A stretch of DNA of 34,478 nucleotides, from NCBI GenBank assembly GCA_018652335.1, contig JABICI010000115.1:1-34478 (forward strand), written 5' to 3'. This document shows positions 1 through 7,582 of this stretch, in pieces. A program made the translations under genes and the position numbers. Below the pieces are notes generated by a model. It did no database searches. It was given only the letters and a program-made list of their open reading frames with translations, and was not told where the DNA came from. Numbering within the stretch: the first letter of the stretch is position 1; each line of letters starts with the position of its first letter. The DNA comes from Flavobacteriales bacterium (GTDB taxonomy: Bacteria; Bacteroidota; Bacteroidia; Flavobacteriales; BACL11).

Positions 1-398
1 CAATAGTGTATGATGATTTAAACTTTTATCATACCTACTTAGATACTGGCTCTTATGATATAAAATACTATGTCACAAACCAATATGGATGTATTGACTC
101 TGTATTTAATACAATAAATATCAATCCTATTTATTCAGTCTTTATACCTGACGCATTTACTCCAAATAATGATGGTGATAATGATTTATTCATGCCATCT
201 ATATTAGGAAGTAGCTCATATAATATTAAAATATTTGACAGATGGGGTGGTATGATTTATAATGAAGACAATAAAATTTGGGGAGGAAAAATAAACGGTA
301 ATCTAGTCAATAATGGCACTTACCCCTACTCTATCACTGTAACTGATTACAATAGTCGAATTTTTGTATACACTGGAACTGTTACAGTAGTTAAGTAA
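1..398 (+). CDS. C-terminal end of a T9SS type B sorting-domain surface protein (5' truncated by window edge)
   Basis: The reading frame is open to the left edge, so this is only the last ~130 residues of a larger secreted protein. The first ~40 residues (TYLDTGSYDIKYYVTN) look like the end of a PKD-type beta-sandwich repeat. From about residue 45 comes the gliding-motility-associated C-terminal domain (CHU_C, type B T9SS signal): FIPDAFTPNNDGDNDLF, then IKIFDRWGGMIYN, a WGG..NG turn, and a terminal GTVTVVK strand. In this family the domain directs export through the type IX secretion system to the cell surface or medium; the function of the rest cannot be seen. Its stop overlaps the start of the next gene by one base (TAATG). 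Confidence 0.9.
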   Translation, partial: IVYDDLNFYHTYLDTGSYDIKYYVTNQYGCIDSVFNTININPIYSVFIPDAFTPNNDGDNDLFMPSILGSSSYNIKIFDRWGGMIYNEDNKIWGGKINGNLVNNGTYPYSITVTDYNSRIFVYTGTVTVVK

Positions 399-898
399 TG
401 AAGAAGATAATTTTATTATCTGATACTCATAATTCATTAGACAAGAGATTTACTAAACATTTTCAAAATGCAGATGAGATATGGCACGCTGGTGATATAG
501 GTGATATTAAAATTATTGATCAATTACGTTTGTATGCAAAAGTAAGAGCAGTATGGGGAAATATTGACAATCATATAATTAGATCTGAATTTAAAGAGAA
601 CTTATACTTCAAATGTGAAGGTATGAAAGTCATGATGTCACATATAGGTGGATATCCTGGAAGATACTCAAAAAAAATATTTCCAATAATAGAACAAGCA
701 AATCCAGACATTTTTATAAGTGGACACTCACATATCTTAAAAGTTATCTATGATAAAAAAAATAATTTATTGCATATGAATCCAGGTGCTATAGGAGATT
801 ATGGTATGCATAAAGTAAAAACAATTCTAAGCTTTATCATTGAAGATGAAAAAGTTAAAAATCTAAATATTATTGAATTTCCTAGAACAAGAAATTAA
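398..898 (+). CDS. YfcE/MJ0936-type metallophosphoesterase
   Basis: A 166-aa cytosolic calcineurin-like phosphoesterase, the usual length for the YfcE/MJ0936 group. The metal-binding motifs appear in order: SDTHN (D9, H11), HAGDIGD (D33), GNIDNH (N55), SHIGG (H82) and GHSH (109-112), followed by NPGAIGDYG, where the family normally has NPGS plus a conserved arginine. Related proteins hydrolyse phosphodiesters with Mn2+ or similar metals in vitro, but the physiological substrate is unknown. The ATG overlaps the upstream stop codon by one base, suggesting translational coupling with the T9SS protein gene, although the functions look unrelated. The 3' end overlaps the converging DUF4293 gene by four bases. 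Confidence 0.9.
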   Translation: MKKIILLSDTHNSLDKRFTKHFQNADEIWHAGDIGDIKIIDQLRLYAKVRAVWGNIDNHIIRSEFKENLYFKCEGMKVMMSHIGGYPGRYSKKIFPIIEQANPDIFISGHSHILKVIYDKKNNLLHMNPGAIGDYGMHKVKTILSFIIEDEKVKNLNIIEFPRTRN

Positions 899-1287
899 CG
901 AATCCTATCAGCTGACTTTACCAGCTCTTCATCTTTTTTGATAAAAAAATTAGCAACGATTAAAGTAATAAAAGGAATAATAAGTAATATCATACCAATT
1001 CCGATATGATTTTCACCTTTATGAAAGAAAATAAGAATAAAAAAACTAATGGTAATCATTAGACGTGCAAAAGAAGCAATTAGTTGCTGTCTCTTTCTAT
1101 TCCTAAACTGAAAAACAGCAAATAGTGAAAGTAAAGCAGATAAAAAAATGCATAATCTAGAATATGAAAAATGATCTTTTAATAAGAAACTAGATGTTTC
1201 ATTCTGCAAAACAGGAAAGTTATATATAATAGCTATTGAACATATGCATGAAAAGATAAAAAAAAGGGATTGAACTCTTTGAATCAT
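895..1287 (-). CDS. DUF4293 family membrane protein
   Basis: A small integral membrane protein of about 130 aa with four hydrophobic helices: near residues 5-20 and then three more spread to about 120, ending in a charged tail. The N-terminus MIQRVQSLFF is typical of DUF4293, a Bacteroidetes-restricted family without known function. A longer frame could begin at a TTG at 1308, but the family normally starts at MIQR, so the ATG at 1287 is preferred. It lies divergent to rho, a neighbourhood I recall as common in Flavobacteriia, and its stop codon interlocks with that of the upstream phosphoesterase. The call is by sequence resemblance; no function can be inferred. Confidence 0.8.
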   Translation of the reverse strand: MIQRVQSLFFIFSCICSIAIIYNFPVLQNETSSFLLKDHFSYSRLCIFLSALLSLFAVFQFRNRKRQQLIASFARLMITISFFILIFFHKGENHIGIGMILLIIPFITLIVANFFIKKDEELVKSADRIR

Positions 1288-1367
1288 AGTTTTAAATATT
1301 TTTAGCAAATTTAATTAAAATTGTACAATTTGTCTAGCAATTAAAAAAAATGTATTATTGCAAAACT

Positions 1368-1379
1368 TATCTTAAGATA
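1368..1379. promoter_or_regulatory. Perfect 12-bp palindrome in the DUF4293/rho intergenic region
   Basis: TATCTTAAGATA is a perfect palindrome lying 64 bases before the rho start, in the 156-base gap shared by two divergent genes. An outer pair, ATGTAT at 1350-1355 and ATACAT at 1377-1382, partly overlaps it. It could be an operator or an RNA structure in the rho leader. In AT-rich DNA such a palindrome can also occur by chance, so the assignment is weak. No clear TAnnTTTG promoter element is visible for rho; a TAAATTTG on the - strand at 1306-1313 could serve DUF4293. Confidence 0.25.
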
Positions 1380-1443
1380 CATTTCAAATTAATTTTTCCA
1401 TTTCATTCTTAACGACCAAATTAATATCACTATATAAATATAT

Positions 1444-3000
1444 ATGTACAAATTAGAACAATTAAACACAAAAAAAGTTTCTGAATTACAAGAGATTGCA
1501 AAAGATTTAAATATCAAAAAAACTGAAAAGCTAAATAAAAAAGAACTAGCTTATGCAATTCTAGATTATCAAGCTGAAAATTTAAAAACTTCTGAAAAAC
1601 CTGTAAAGAGACAAAGAGCAAGAACTAAAACTACAACAACTAAATCTGAACCTCTAATTAAGGTAGAGAAAATAAGTGTTGACAAAGCCCAAAATAAAGA
1701 TAAGCCAAAAATTGAAGATTCAATTTCGGTTAATAAAGTTAAAACAGAAAAAGAAGTAATTAAAAAAGAATCTAAAAAACCTGTTCACAATCATCCTAAG
1801 AAAGGAACAGAGGAAAAATCATCACATCCAAAGCCAAAGCATAATAATAATAATAATAGTAACTCAAAATATGATTATAACTTTGATGGTATTATTAATA
1901 CTGAAGGTGTTATTGAGATTATGCCAGATGGATATGGCTTTATGCGCTCAAGTGATTATCACTATTTAACATCTCCTGATGATGTATATGTATCACATTC
2001 TCAGATTAAATTATTTGGGCTAAAAACTGGTGATACAATTAATGGCAAAGTTAGGCCCCCAAAAACTGGTGAAAAGTATTATCCACTTATACAAGTAGAT
2101 AATATAAATGGACGTGATCCAGGAATTGTAAGAGATAGAATACCTTTTCATCATCTCACTCCACTTTTTCCGTTCGAAAAGTTTAATCTTTTAGGCAATG
2201 GGCATAACAATGTCTCAACTAGAATGCTAGATATTTTCACTCCACTTGGAAAAGGTCAAAGAGGATTAATTGTGGCACAACCTAAAACTGGTAAAACTGT
2301 ATTACTAAAGGATATCGCAAATGCAATTGCAGATAATCATCCTGAAGTGTATATGATAATTCTTTTAATTGATGAAAGACCAGAAGAAGTTACAGATATG
2401 GAAAGGAGTGTAAATGCAGAAGTAATTGCATCAACATTTGATGAGCCTGCAAGCAGACATGTCAAAGTTGCCGACATGGTACTTGAGAAAGCAAAAAGAA
2501 TGGTAGAATGTGGACATGATGTAGTTGTTCTTTTAGACTCAATAACAAGGTTAGCCAGAGCATACAATACTGTGCAACCTGCATCAGGAAAGATTCTCAG
2601 TGGTGGAGTTGATGCAAATGCACTTCATAAACCCAAAAGATTTTTTGGAGCGGCAAGAAAGATTGAAAACGGTGGTTCTCTAACAATCCTTGCAACAGCA
2701 TTAACTGATACTGGAAGTAAAATGGATGAAGTTATTTTCGAAGAATTCAAAGGTACTGGGAATATGGAATTACAACTTGACAGAAAAATTGCTAACAGAA
2801 GAATATACCCTGCTGTTGACCTAGTAGCATCATCTACAAGAAGAGAAGATTTATTATTAGATAAGGAATATATTCAAAGAATTTGGGTTTTAAGAAATTA
2901 TCTTGCAGATATGAATCCAATCGAAGCAATTGAATTTATGAAGGATAGATTACAGAAGACTAAAGATAATACAGAGTTTTTAGTTACAATGAATGGTTAA
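1444..3000 (+). CDS. rho: Transcription termination factor Rho
   Basis: A 518-aa homohexameric RNA helicase that ends transcription on untranslated RNA. The N-terminal helical domain is at 1-42 ([19 protein letters not shown]). A basic low-complexity insert rich in Lys, Ser and Asn covers about 45-147. The RNA-binding cold-shock-like domain is at 152-225 ([16 protein letters not shown]). The ATPase core follows, with P-loop QPKTGKT (279-285), [10 protein letters not shown] (307-316), Walker B VVVLLDS (360-366), RLARAYN, and the central-channel R-loop region GTGNMEL. It is longer than the 419-aa E. coli protein because of the insert, which is common in Bacteroidetes. The ATG at 1444 matches the family N-terminus; no Shine-Dalgarno sequence precedes it. 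It is convergent with ispE. Confidence 0.98.
   Translation: MYKLEQLNTKKVSELQEIAKDLNIKKTEKLNKKELAYAILDYQAENLKTSEKPVKRQRARTKTTTTKSEPLIKVEKISVDKAQNKDKPKIEDSISVNKVKTEKEVIKKESKKPVHNHPKKGTEEKSSHPKPKHNNNNNSNSKYDYNFDGIINTEGVIEIMPDGYGFMRSSDYHYLTSPDDVYVSHSQIKLFGLKTGDTINGKVRPPKTGEKYYPLIQVDNINGRDPGIVRDRIPFHHLTPLFPFEKFNLLGNGHNNVSTRMLDIFTPLGKGQRGLIVAQPKTGKTVLLKDIANAIADNHPEVYMIILLIDERPEEVTDMERSVNAEVIASTFDEPASRHVKVADMVLEKAKRMVECGHDVVVLLDSITRLARAYNTVQPASGKILSGGVDANALHKPKRFFGAARKIENGGSLTILATALTDTGSKMDEVIFEEFKGTGNMELQLDRKIANRRIYPAVDLVASSTRREDLLLDKEYIQRIWVLRNYLADMNPIEAIEFMKDRLQKTKDNTEFLVTMNG
1841..1858 (+). repeat. (ATA)6 / AAT trinucleotide run inside rho
   Basis: Six tandem trinucleotide units encode five consecutive asparagines (residues 134-138) in the low-complexity insert of Rho. 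Changes in repeat number would alter only the length of a disordered linker and would keep the reading frame. Confidence 0.85.
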
Positions 3001-3020
3001 GAGCTTTATATATAGATTTT

Positions 3021-3773
3021 TTAATCTTTATCAAATATTGCATAAATTACACTACCACTACCAGTCATACTAGAGTATAATGCGCCTTCATTATAAAATC
3101 TTTCTTTCACCTTTTTCAAATCTGGATATTTATTAAACACAGAAATCTCAAAGTCATTTTTAAGAATATTCTTCCAATTCCTTATTGGCTGTTTAATTAT
3201 CTCTTTTATAGAATTTTCTGTCGATTTAAAGTTCAAGTTACTGTAAGCCTCTGCAGTACTAATATGTAAATCTGGAAAAAAAAATTTAAATTTAAAAGAT
3301 GATAAATTAATATTAATTTTTGACATTTTCTCTCCAATACCATGATTGAATGTGGGGATATTTTCGATAAAAAAAGGGGAGTCGGCACCTAACTCTAATG
3401 CATATTTCCTTAATTGATTATCAGATAAACTTAAATTGAAAATTTTATTAAGAGAAAGAAGAGTAAAAGCTCCATCAGAAGAACCTCCACCAAGCCCTGC
3501 TCCAATAGGAATCTGTTTATGCAAATGTATCTTAACATTTGAAATATTATAATCTCTTCTAATTAGTTCAAATGCAGTAATACAAATGTTTTTTCCATCA
3601 GGGATTGCTATTCCACTACTTGAAAAGGAAAACATTTTTGAAGGAAGAATTTCCAAAATATCAAATATAGTTTTTATTGGATAAAAAATAGAATTAATAT
3701 CGTGATAACCATCAGATCTCTTACTGATAATGTTTAATCCTAAATTAATCTTAGCATTTGGATAAGTAATCAT
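3021..3773 (-). CDS. ispE: 4-diphosphocytidyl-2-C-methyl-D-erythritol kinase IspE
   Basis: A GHMP-family kinase that phosphorylates CDP-methylerythritol in the non-mevalonate (MEP) isoprenoid pathway. Counting from the ATG at 3773 the protein has 250 aa: ITYPNAKINLGLNI at the start with the catalytic Lys8, the glycine-rich ATP loop PIGAGLGGGSSDGA (89-102), catalytic Asp131 in ELGADSPFF, and the C-terminal GHMP motif SSMTGSGS (234-241). An upstream in-frame ATG at 3815 would add 14 hydrophobic residues unlike the family, so the internal start is chosen. The protein is slightly shorter than E. coli IspE (283 aa) but has all motifs. It is a single gene, convergent with rho and divergent from accA. 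Confidence 0.93.
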   Translation of the reverse strand: MITYPNAKINLGLNIISKRSDGYHDINSIFYPIKTIFDILEILPSKMFSFSSSGIAIPDGKNICITAFELIRRDYNISNVKIHLHKQIPIGAGLGGGSSDGAFTLLSLNKIFNLSLSDNQLRKYALELGADSPFFIENIPTFNHGIGEKMSKININLSSFKFKFFFPDLHISTAEAYSNLNFKSTENSIKEIIKQPIRNWKNILKNDFEISVFNKYPDLKKVKERFYNEGALYSSMTGSGSVIYAIFDKD

Positions 3774-3802
3774 TATAAAATCATAAGATAAGTTTTCAAC
3801 AA

Positions 3803-3810
3803 CAAAAATA
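3803..3810 (-). promoter_or_regulatory. Candidate -7 element (TATTTTTG) for ispE
   Basis: On the - strand TATTTTTG fits the Bacteroidetes -7 consensus TAnnTTTG, 29 bases before the preferred ispE start. No TTG-type -33 element is found at the expected distance, so this rests on a single short match in AT-rich DNA. Confidence 0.25.
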
Positions 3811-3850
3811 ATCAACTTAAAATATATAGCTAATCATTCATCATTTTATT

Positions 3851-3858
3851 TAACTTTG
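3851..3858 (+). promoter_or_regulatory. Candidate -7 element (TAACTTTG) for the accA-dnaB unit
   Basis: TAACTTTG is an exact match to the Bacteroidetes -7 consensus TAnnTTTG and lies 23 bases before the accA ATG, which would give a short leader. No clear -33 TTG is seen 17-23 bases upstream. The location in the 108-base divergent ispE/accA gap is plausible. Confidence 0.4.
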
Positions 3859-3881
3859 TTAAATATCATAAATGAAAATAC

Positions 3882-4835
3882 ATGCAATATTTAGCATTTG
3901 AAAAACCAATAGAAGAGCTAACAAAGAAATTAGAAAAAGCTAAAGAGTTAGGATTAGATAAGGCCGTTGATGTTAGTAAAACAGTTTCTGATATAGAAAA
4001 ACAAATTAGTATAAGCAGAAAAGAAATTTACAACAACCTATCGTCATGGGAAAAAGTACAATTATCTCGCCATCCACAAAGACCATACTCATTAGATTAC
4101 TTTAATGCTTTATCAAATGGTGATTTTATTGAATTACACGGAGACAGAGGCGTGAAAGATGATAAAGCTATGATTGGTGGATGGGGAACAATTAACGAAC
4201 AATCTGTGATGTTTATTGGTCAACAAAAAGGAAGAACAACCAAAGAAAGACAATATAGAAATTTCGGAATGGCGAATCCAGAAGGTTACAGAAAAGCTCT
4301 GAGACTTATGAAGATGGCTGAAAAATTTGACAAACCAATTATATGCTTTATTGATACTCCAGGAGCCTTTCCTGGGCTAGAAGCAGAAGAGAGGGGACAG
4401 GGGCAAGCAATTGCCAATAATATTCTAGAAATGACACAGCTAACTGTTCCGATAATAATTATTATAATTGGAGAAGGCGCATCTGGGGGAGCTTTAGGAA
4501 TTGGAGTTGGAGACAAAATATTAATGCTAAATAATTCTTGGTACTCTGTAATTTCACCTGAAAATTGCTCTACAATTTTGTGGGGAAATTGGGAACATAA
4601 AGAAACAGCTGCTGATGCACTTAAATTGACAGCAAAAGATATGAAGAAGATTGGTCTAGTTGATGAAATTATTAAAGAACCATTAGGTGGAGCTCATACT
4701 TTTCCAGAAGAAACATTTAAGATAGTAAAAAAGAAAATTGTAAGTGTTATAAACGAGTTAAAGGTAATCGATAAAGACACACTTGTTAATAATCGAATGG
4801 AAAAATTCTCTAATATGGGAGAAATAAAAGAATAA
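3882..4835 (+). CDS. accA: Acetyl-CoA carboxylase carboxyltransferase subunit alpha
   Basis: Alpha subunit (317 aa, standard length) of the carboxyltransferase that moves CO2 from biotin to acetyl-CoA, the first committed step of fatty acid synthesis. The N-terminal helical region carries [16 protein letters not shown]. The crotonase-fold core has FIELHGDRG (82-90), IGQQKGR (112-118), [10 protein letters not shown] (156-165), and the oxyanion-hole segment [12 protein letters not shown] (197-208), preceded by a run of six isoleucines. Subunits AccB, AccC and AccD are not in this window. It is separated from dnaB by a single base, so the two are very probably co-transcribed. Confidence 0.97.
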   Translation: MQYLAFEKPIEELTKKLEKAKELGLDKAVDVSKTVSDIEKQISISRKEIYNNLSSWEKVQLSRHPQRPYSLDYFNALSNGDFIELHGDRGVKDDKAMIGGWGTINEQSVMFIGQQKGRTTKERQYRNFGMANPEGYRKALRLMKMAEKFDKPIICFIDTPGAFPGLEAEERGQGQAIANNILEMTQLTVPIIIIIIGEGASGGALGIGVGDKILMLNNSWYSVISPENCSTILWGNWEHKETAADALKLTAKDMKKIGLVDEIIKEPLGGAHTFPEETFKIVKKKIVSVINELKVIDKDTLVNNRMEKFSNMGEIKE

Positions 4836-4836
4836 A

Positions 4837-6321
4837 ATGGCGAAAAGAGTAGGAGAAAGAAAATTAAAAGCAACACCAACAAATCAAATAGAAGGGAAAC
4901 TTCAACCCCAAGCAATTGAGCTTGAACAAGCAGTACTTGGTGCATTATTGATTGATAATGAATCTTTATCTGATGCTATCGATTCATTACAAGCTGAATA
5001 TTTCTATGTTCCTAAACATCAAAAAATATTTGAAGCAATAGTAAATTTATTTAACAATACTAAGCCAGTTGATATTCTTACAGTTTCAGAGGAACTTAAA
5101 AGATTAGAAAATTTTGATAACATTGGTGGTTTGGCTTATATATCTGAACTTACAAATAATGTAGCCTCATCATCAAATACTGAATTTCATGCGCGTATTA
5201 TTGCTGAAAAGTTTATTAAAAGATCTTTAATAAATATATCGAGAAGAATAAGTACAGATGCATTTGATGATGCAGTTGATATTTTTGATTTACTAAATAA
5301 TGCTGAAGCTGAACTATTTACTGTTACAGAAGGAACATTAAGAAAAAGTTACGACAAAATGAGCACCTTAATTAAAGGAGCATTGGAAAATATAGAAACT
5401 CTAAGAAACAAGGAAGATGGTTTAAGTGGAATACCATCAGGATTTACTAACTTAGATAGAGTAACATCAGGTTGGCAACAATCAGATTTAGTGATTTGTG
5501 CTGCCAGACCAGGAATGGGTAAAACTGCTTTTGCTCTAACCATGGCCAGAAATATAGCTGTAGAACACAACACACCAATTGGATTCTTTTCTTTAGAAAT
5601 GTCATCTGAACAATTAGTAAATAGATTAATTGCTAGTGAAGCTGAATTAGGAGCTTCAAAACTTAGAAAAGGTGATCTTGCTGATCACGAAATGGTTCAA
5701 CTACATGAAAAAATCAAACATCTTTCTGAAGCGCCTATATTTATTGACGATACTCCTGCCCTAACTATTTTTGAACTAAGAGCAAAAGCTAGAAGACTTG
5801 TTAAGAATCATGCAGTAAAAATAATTATGATAGATTATCTTCAACTAATGCAAGCGGGTGGCAATTCAGGAAATAGAGAGCAAGAGATTTCAACAATATC
5901 AAGATCTTTAAAGGGAATTGCTAAAGAATTAAAAATCCCAGTAATCGCCCTATCCCAAGTTAATAGAGGTGTTGAGAGCAGAACAGGTGTAGGAAGTAAA
6001 AGACCAATGCTTTCTGATTTAAGAGAATCAGGAGCAATTGAACAAGATGCTGATATAGTTACATTTATTTATCGTCCTGAGTATTATAAAATATACGAAT
6101 GGGACAACGGAGATGATTCAAGAGGGCAAGGAGAATTAATTATTGCAAAACACAGAAATGGTTCGTTAAAAAATGTTAGATTAAAATTCATCGGAGAATT
6201 CGCTAAATTTTCAGATCTAGATTACTTTGAGGAAGGTGACTTTGATGATAATGACAATAATTCGTCTATGATATCAATGTCTTCAAGCATGAACCAAGAA
6301 ACAAAGAATGATCCTTTCTAG
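4837..6321 (+). CDS. dnaB: Replicative DNA helicase DnaB
   Basis: A hexameric 5'-3' helicase (494 aa) that unwinds DNA at the replication fork and works with DnaG primase. The N-terminal domain begins at about 22 (LQPQAIELEQAVLGALL). The RecA-like domain has Walker A ARPGMGKTA (223-231), Walker B IIMIDYLQLM (329-338), SDLRESGAIEQDAD (393-406), and the arginine-finger region KHRNG (438-442). No intein interrupts it, although DnaB is a frequent intein host. An acidic, Asn/Ser-rich tail covers about 465-494. The start lies one base after the accA stop (TAAAATG), and the 3' end overlaps the next gene by 14 bases. Confidence 0.97.
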   Translation: MAKRVGERKLKATPTNQIEGKLQPQAIELEQAVLGALLIDNESLSDAIDSLQAEYFYVPKHQKIFEAIVNLFNNTKPVDILTVSEELKRLENFDNIGGLAYISELTNNVASSSNTEFHARIIAEKFIKRSLINISRRISTDAFDDAVDIFDLLNNAEAELFTVTEGTLRKSYDKMSTLIKGALENIETLRNKEDGLSGIPSGFTNLDRVTSGWQQSDLVICAARPGMGKTAFALTMARNIAVEHNTPIGFFSLEMSSEQLVNRLIASEAELGASKLRKGDLADHEMVQLHEKIKHLSEAPIFIDDTPALTIFELRAKARRLVKNHAVKIIMIDYLQLMQAGGNSGNREQEISTISRSLKGIAKELKIPVIALSQVNRGVESRTGVGSKRPMLSDLRESGAIEQDADIVTFIYRPEYYKIYEWDNGDDSRGQGELIIAKHRNGSLKNVRLKFIGEFAKFSDLDYFEEGDFDDNDNNSSMISMSSSMNQETKNDPF

Positions 6322-7582
6322 AAAAGCAAAGAAAATACTTACTTTAATTATAGTATTTAGCTTATCGATTTCAGTAAATGCTTCATATATTTTTATACCT
6401 ATGGATGAAAATCAGCAAAATCATTTAAAAGCATATGGAATTGCCTATTATGCTATTGAACGTGACATTAAAGTAGATTGGCTGTTAAATTATCAAGGAG
6501 GTAGTTTTTTAATAAAACAAAACCTAGATATAGAAAAAGAATGTAAGTTGAGAAATGTATCTTATAACATTATTGCAGACATTCAATCTACCATTATCCT
6601 ACAATCAATTTCGAGCCCAGAAGTAAATCAAGATGTAGTCAGACTTGAAAAGGCACCCAAAATTGCTATTTATTCACCTAAAAATAAACAACCATGGGAT
6701 GATGCAGTTACAATGGCTTTAAGTTACGCAGAAATTCCTTATGAAGTTATTTATGACACAGAAGTCCTTAACAATTTACTACCAATTTATGACTGGCTTC
6801 ATCTTCATCATGAAGATTTTACTGGTCAATATGGGAAATTTTATTCATCATTTAAAAATGCCACATGGTATAAAGAAAATAAAAAAGAATCAGAAAAGCT
6901 AGCAAAAGAATTAGGATATAATAAAGTCTCTAAATCAAAACTTGCGGTTGCAAAGAAAATAAAAGAATTTGTATACTCAGGTGGATTCTTATTTGCAATG
7001 TGTTCAGCAACTGATAGTTATGATATTGCTTTAGCTTCTGAGAATATTGATATATGTGGACCTATGTTTGATGGTGATAAGCTAGATGATAATATTCAAG
7101 AAAATTTAGATTTTTCAAAAACATTTGCATTCAAAGATTTTACACTAGAAAAAAATCCAAATAAATATGAGTTTTCATCTATTGATGCGACACAAACACG
7201 AAAGTTAAATCCAAAAATTGACTTTTTCACATTATTTGATTTTTCAGCTAAATGGGATCCGGTTCCAACAATGCTATGCCAGAATCATTCTCAAGTGATT
7301 GCAGGTTTTATGGGACAAACTACAGCATTTAAGAATGAATATATAAAATCAGATGTATTGATAATGGGAGAAACCAAATCAAAGAATGAAGCAAGATACA
7401 TACATGGAAAAATAGGTAATGGAACATGGACTTTTTATGGGGGACATGATCCAGAAGACTATCAACATAAAGTTGGTGACCCTAAAACAGATTTATCTCT
7501 TCACCCAAATTCTCCAGGTTATCGACTAATTTTAAACAACATTTTGTTTCCTGCAGCTAAAAAAAAGAAACTAAAAACTTAG
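6308..7582 (+). CDS. Exported Bacteroidetes protein usually named 'asparagine synthetase B'; function unknown
   Basis: A 424-aa protein with a signal peptide (basic MILSRKAKK, hydrophobic core 10-23, likely cleavage after VNA at 25), so probably periplasmic. Conserved-looking blocks are IPMDENQQNHLKAYGIAYY (30-48), DWLLNYQGGSF, PKIAIYSPKNKQPWDDAV, YDWLHLHHEDFTGQYGKF (161-178), SGGFLFAMCSATDS (224-237) and WTFYGGHDPEDYQHKVGDP (374-392). I recall close Flavobacteriia relatives called asparagine synthetase B, but neither the Cys2 glutaminase domain nor the ATP-pyrophosphatase synthetase domain is present. The IAIYSP strand and the cysteine in GGFLFAMCSA suggest a class I amidotransferase-like fold (inference only). 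It begins inside the dnaB 3' end by 14 bases, so translation is probably coupled to dnaB. Confidence 0.75.
   Translation: MILSRKAKKILTLIIVFSLSISVNASYIFIPMDENQQNHLKAYGIAYYAIERDIKVDWLLNYQGGSFLIKQNLDIEKECKLRNVSYNIIADIQSTIILQSISSPEVNQDVVRLEKAPKIAIYSPKNKQPWDDAVTMALSYAEIPYEVIYDTEVLNNLLPIYDWLHLHHEDFTGQYGKFYSSFKNATWYKENKKESEKLAKELGYNKVSKSKLAVAKKIKEFVYSGGFLFAMCSATDSYDIALASENIDICGPMFDGDKLDDNIQENLDFSKTFAFKDFTLEKNPNKYEFSSIDATQTRKLNPKIDFFTLFDFSAKWDPVPTMLCQNHSQVIAGFMGQTTAFKNEYIKSDVLIMGETKSKNEARYIHGKIGNGTWTFYGGHDPEDYQHKVGDPKTDLSLHPNSPGYRLILNNILFPAAKKKKLKT

Noticed and set aside
1288-1308. TTG start at 1308 extending the DUF4293 protein by seven residues
   Set aside because: The family begins at MIQR and an ATG is present there (1285-1287), so the extension is unlikely.
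3014-3027. AGATT-TTTT-AATCT hairpin between rho and ispE as a bidirectional terminator
   Set aside because: The stem is five A/T-rich pairs and overlaps the ispE stop; too weak to call.
3774-3815. Upstream ATG of ispE adding 14 residues
   Set aside because: The added residues (MIIFVVENLSYDFI) do not resemble IspE, whose conserved start is a short lead-in to PNAKINLGL.
4286-4945. Open frames on the - strand opposite accA and the start of dnaB
   Set aside because: They are low-complexity antisense translations (runs of Ile, Leu) of well-supported genes and have no family resemblance.
4837-6321. Intein inside dnaB
   Set aside because: The protein is 494 aa and continuous through all helicase motifs; no intein splice motifs are visible.
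6308-7582. Annotation as a functional asparagine synthetase
   Set aside because: No catalytic N-terminal cysteine, no SGGxDS ATP-pyrophosphatase motif, and a signal peptide is present; the name appears to be inherited.
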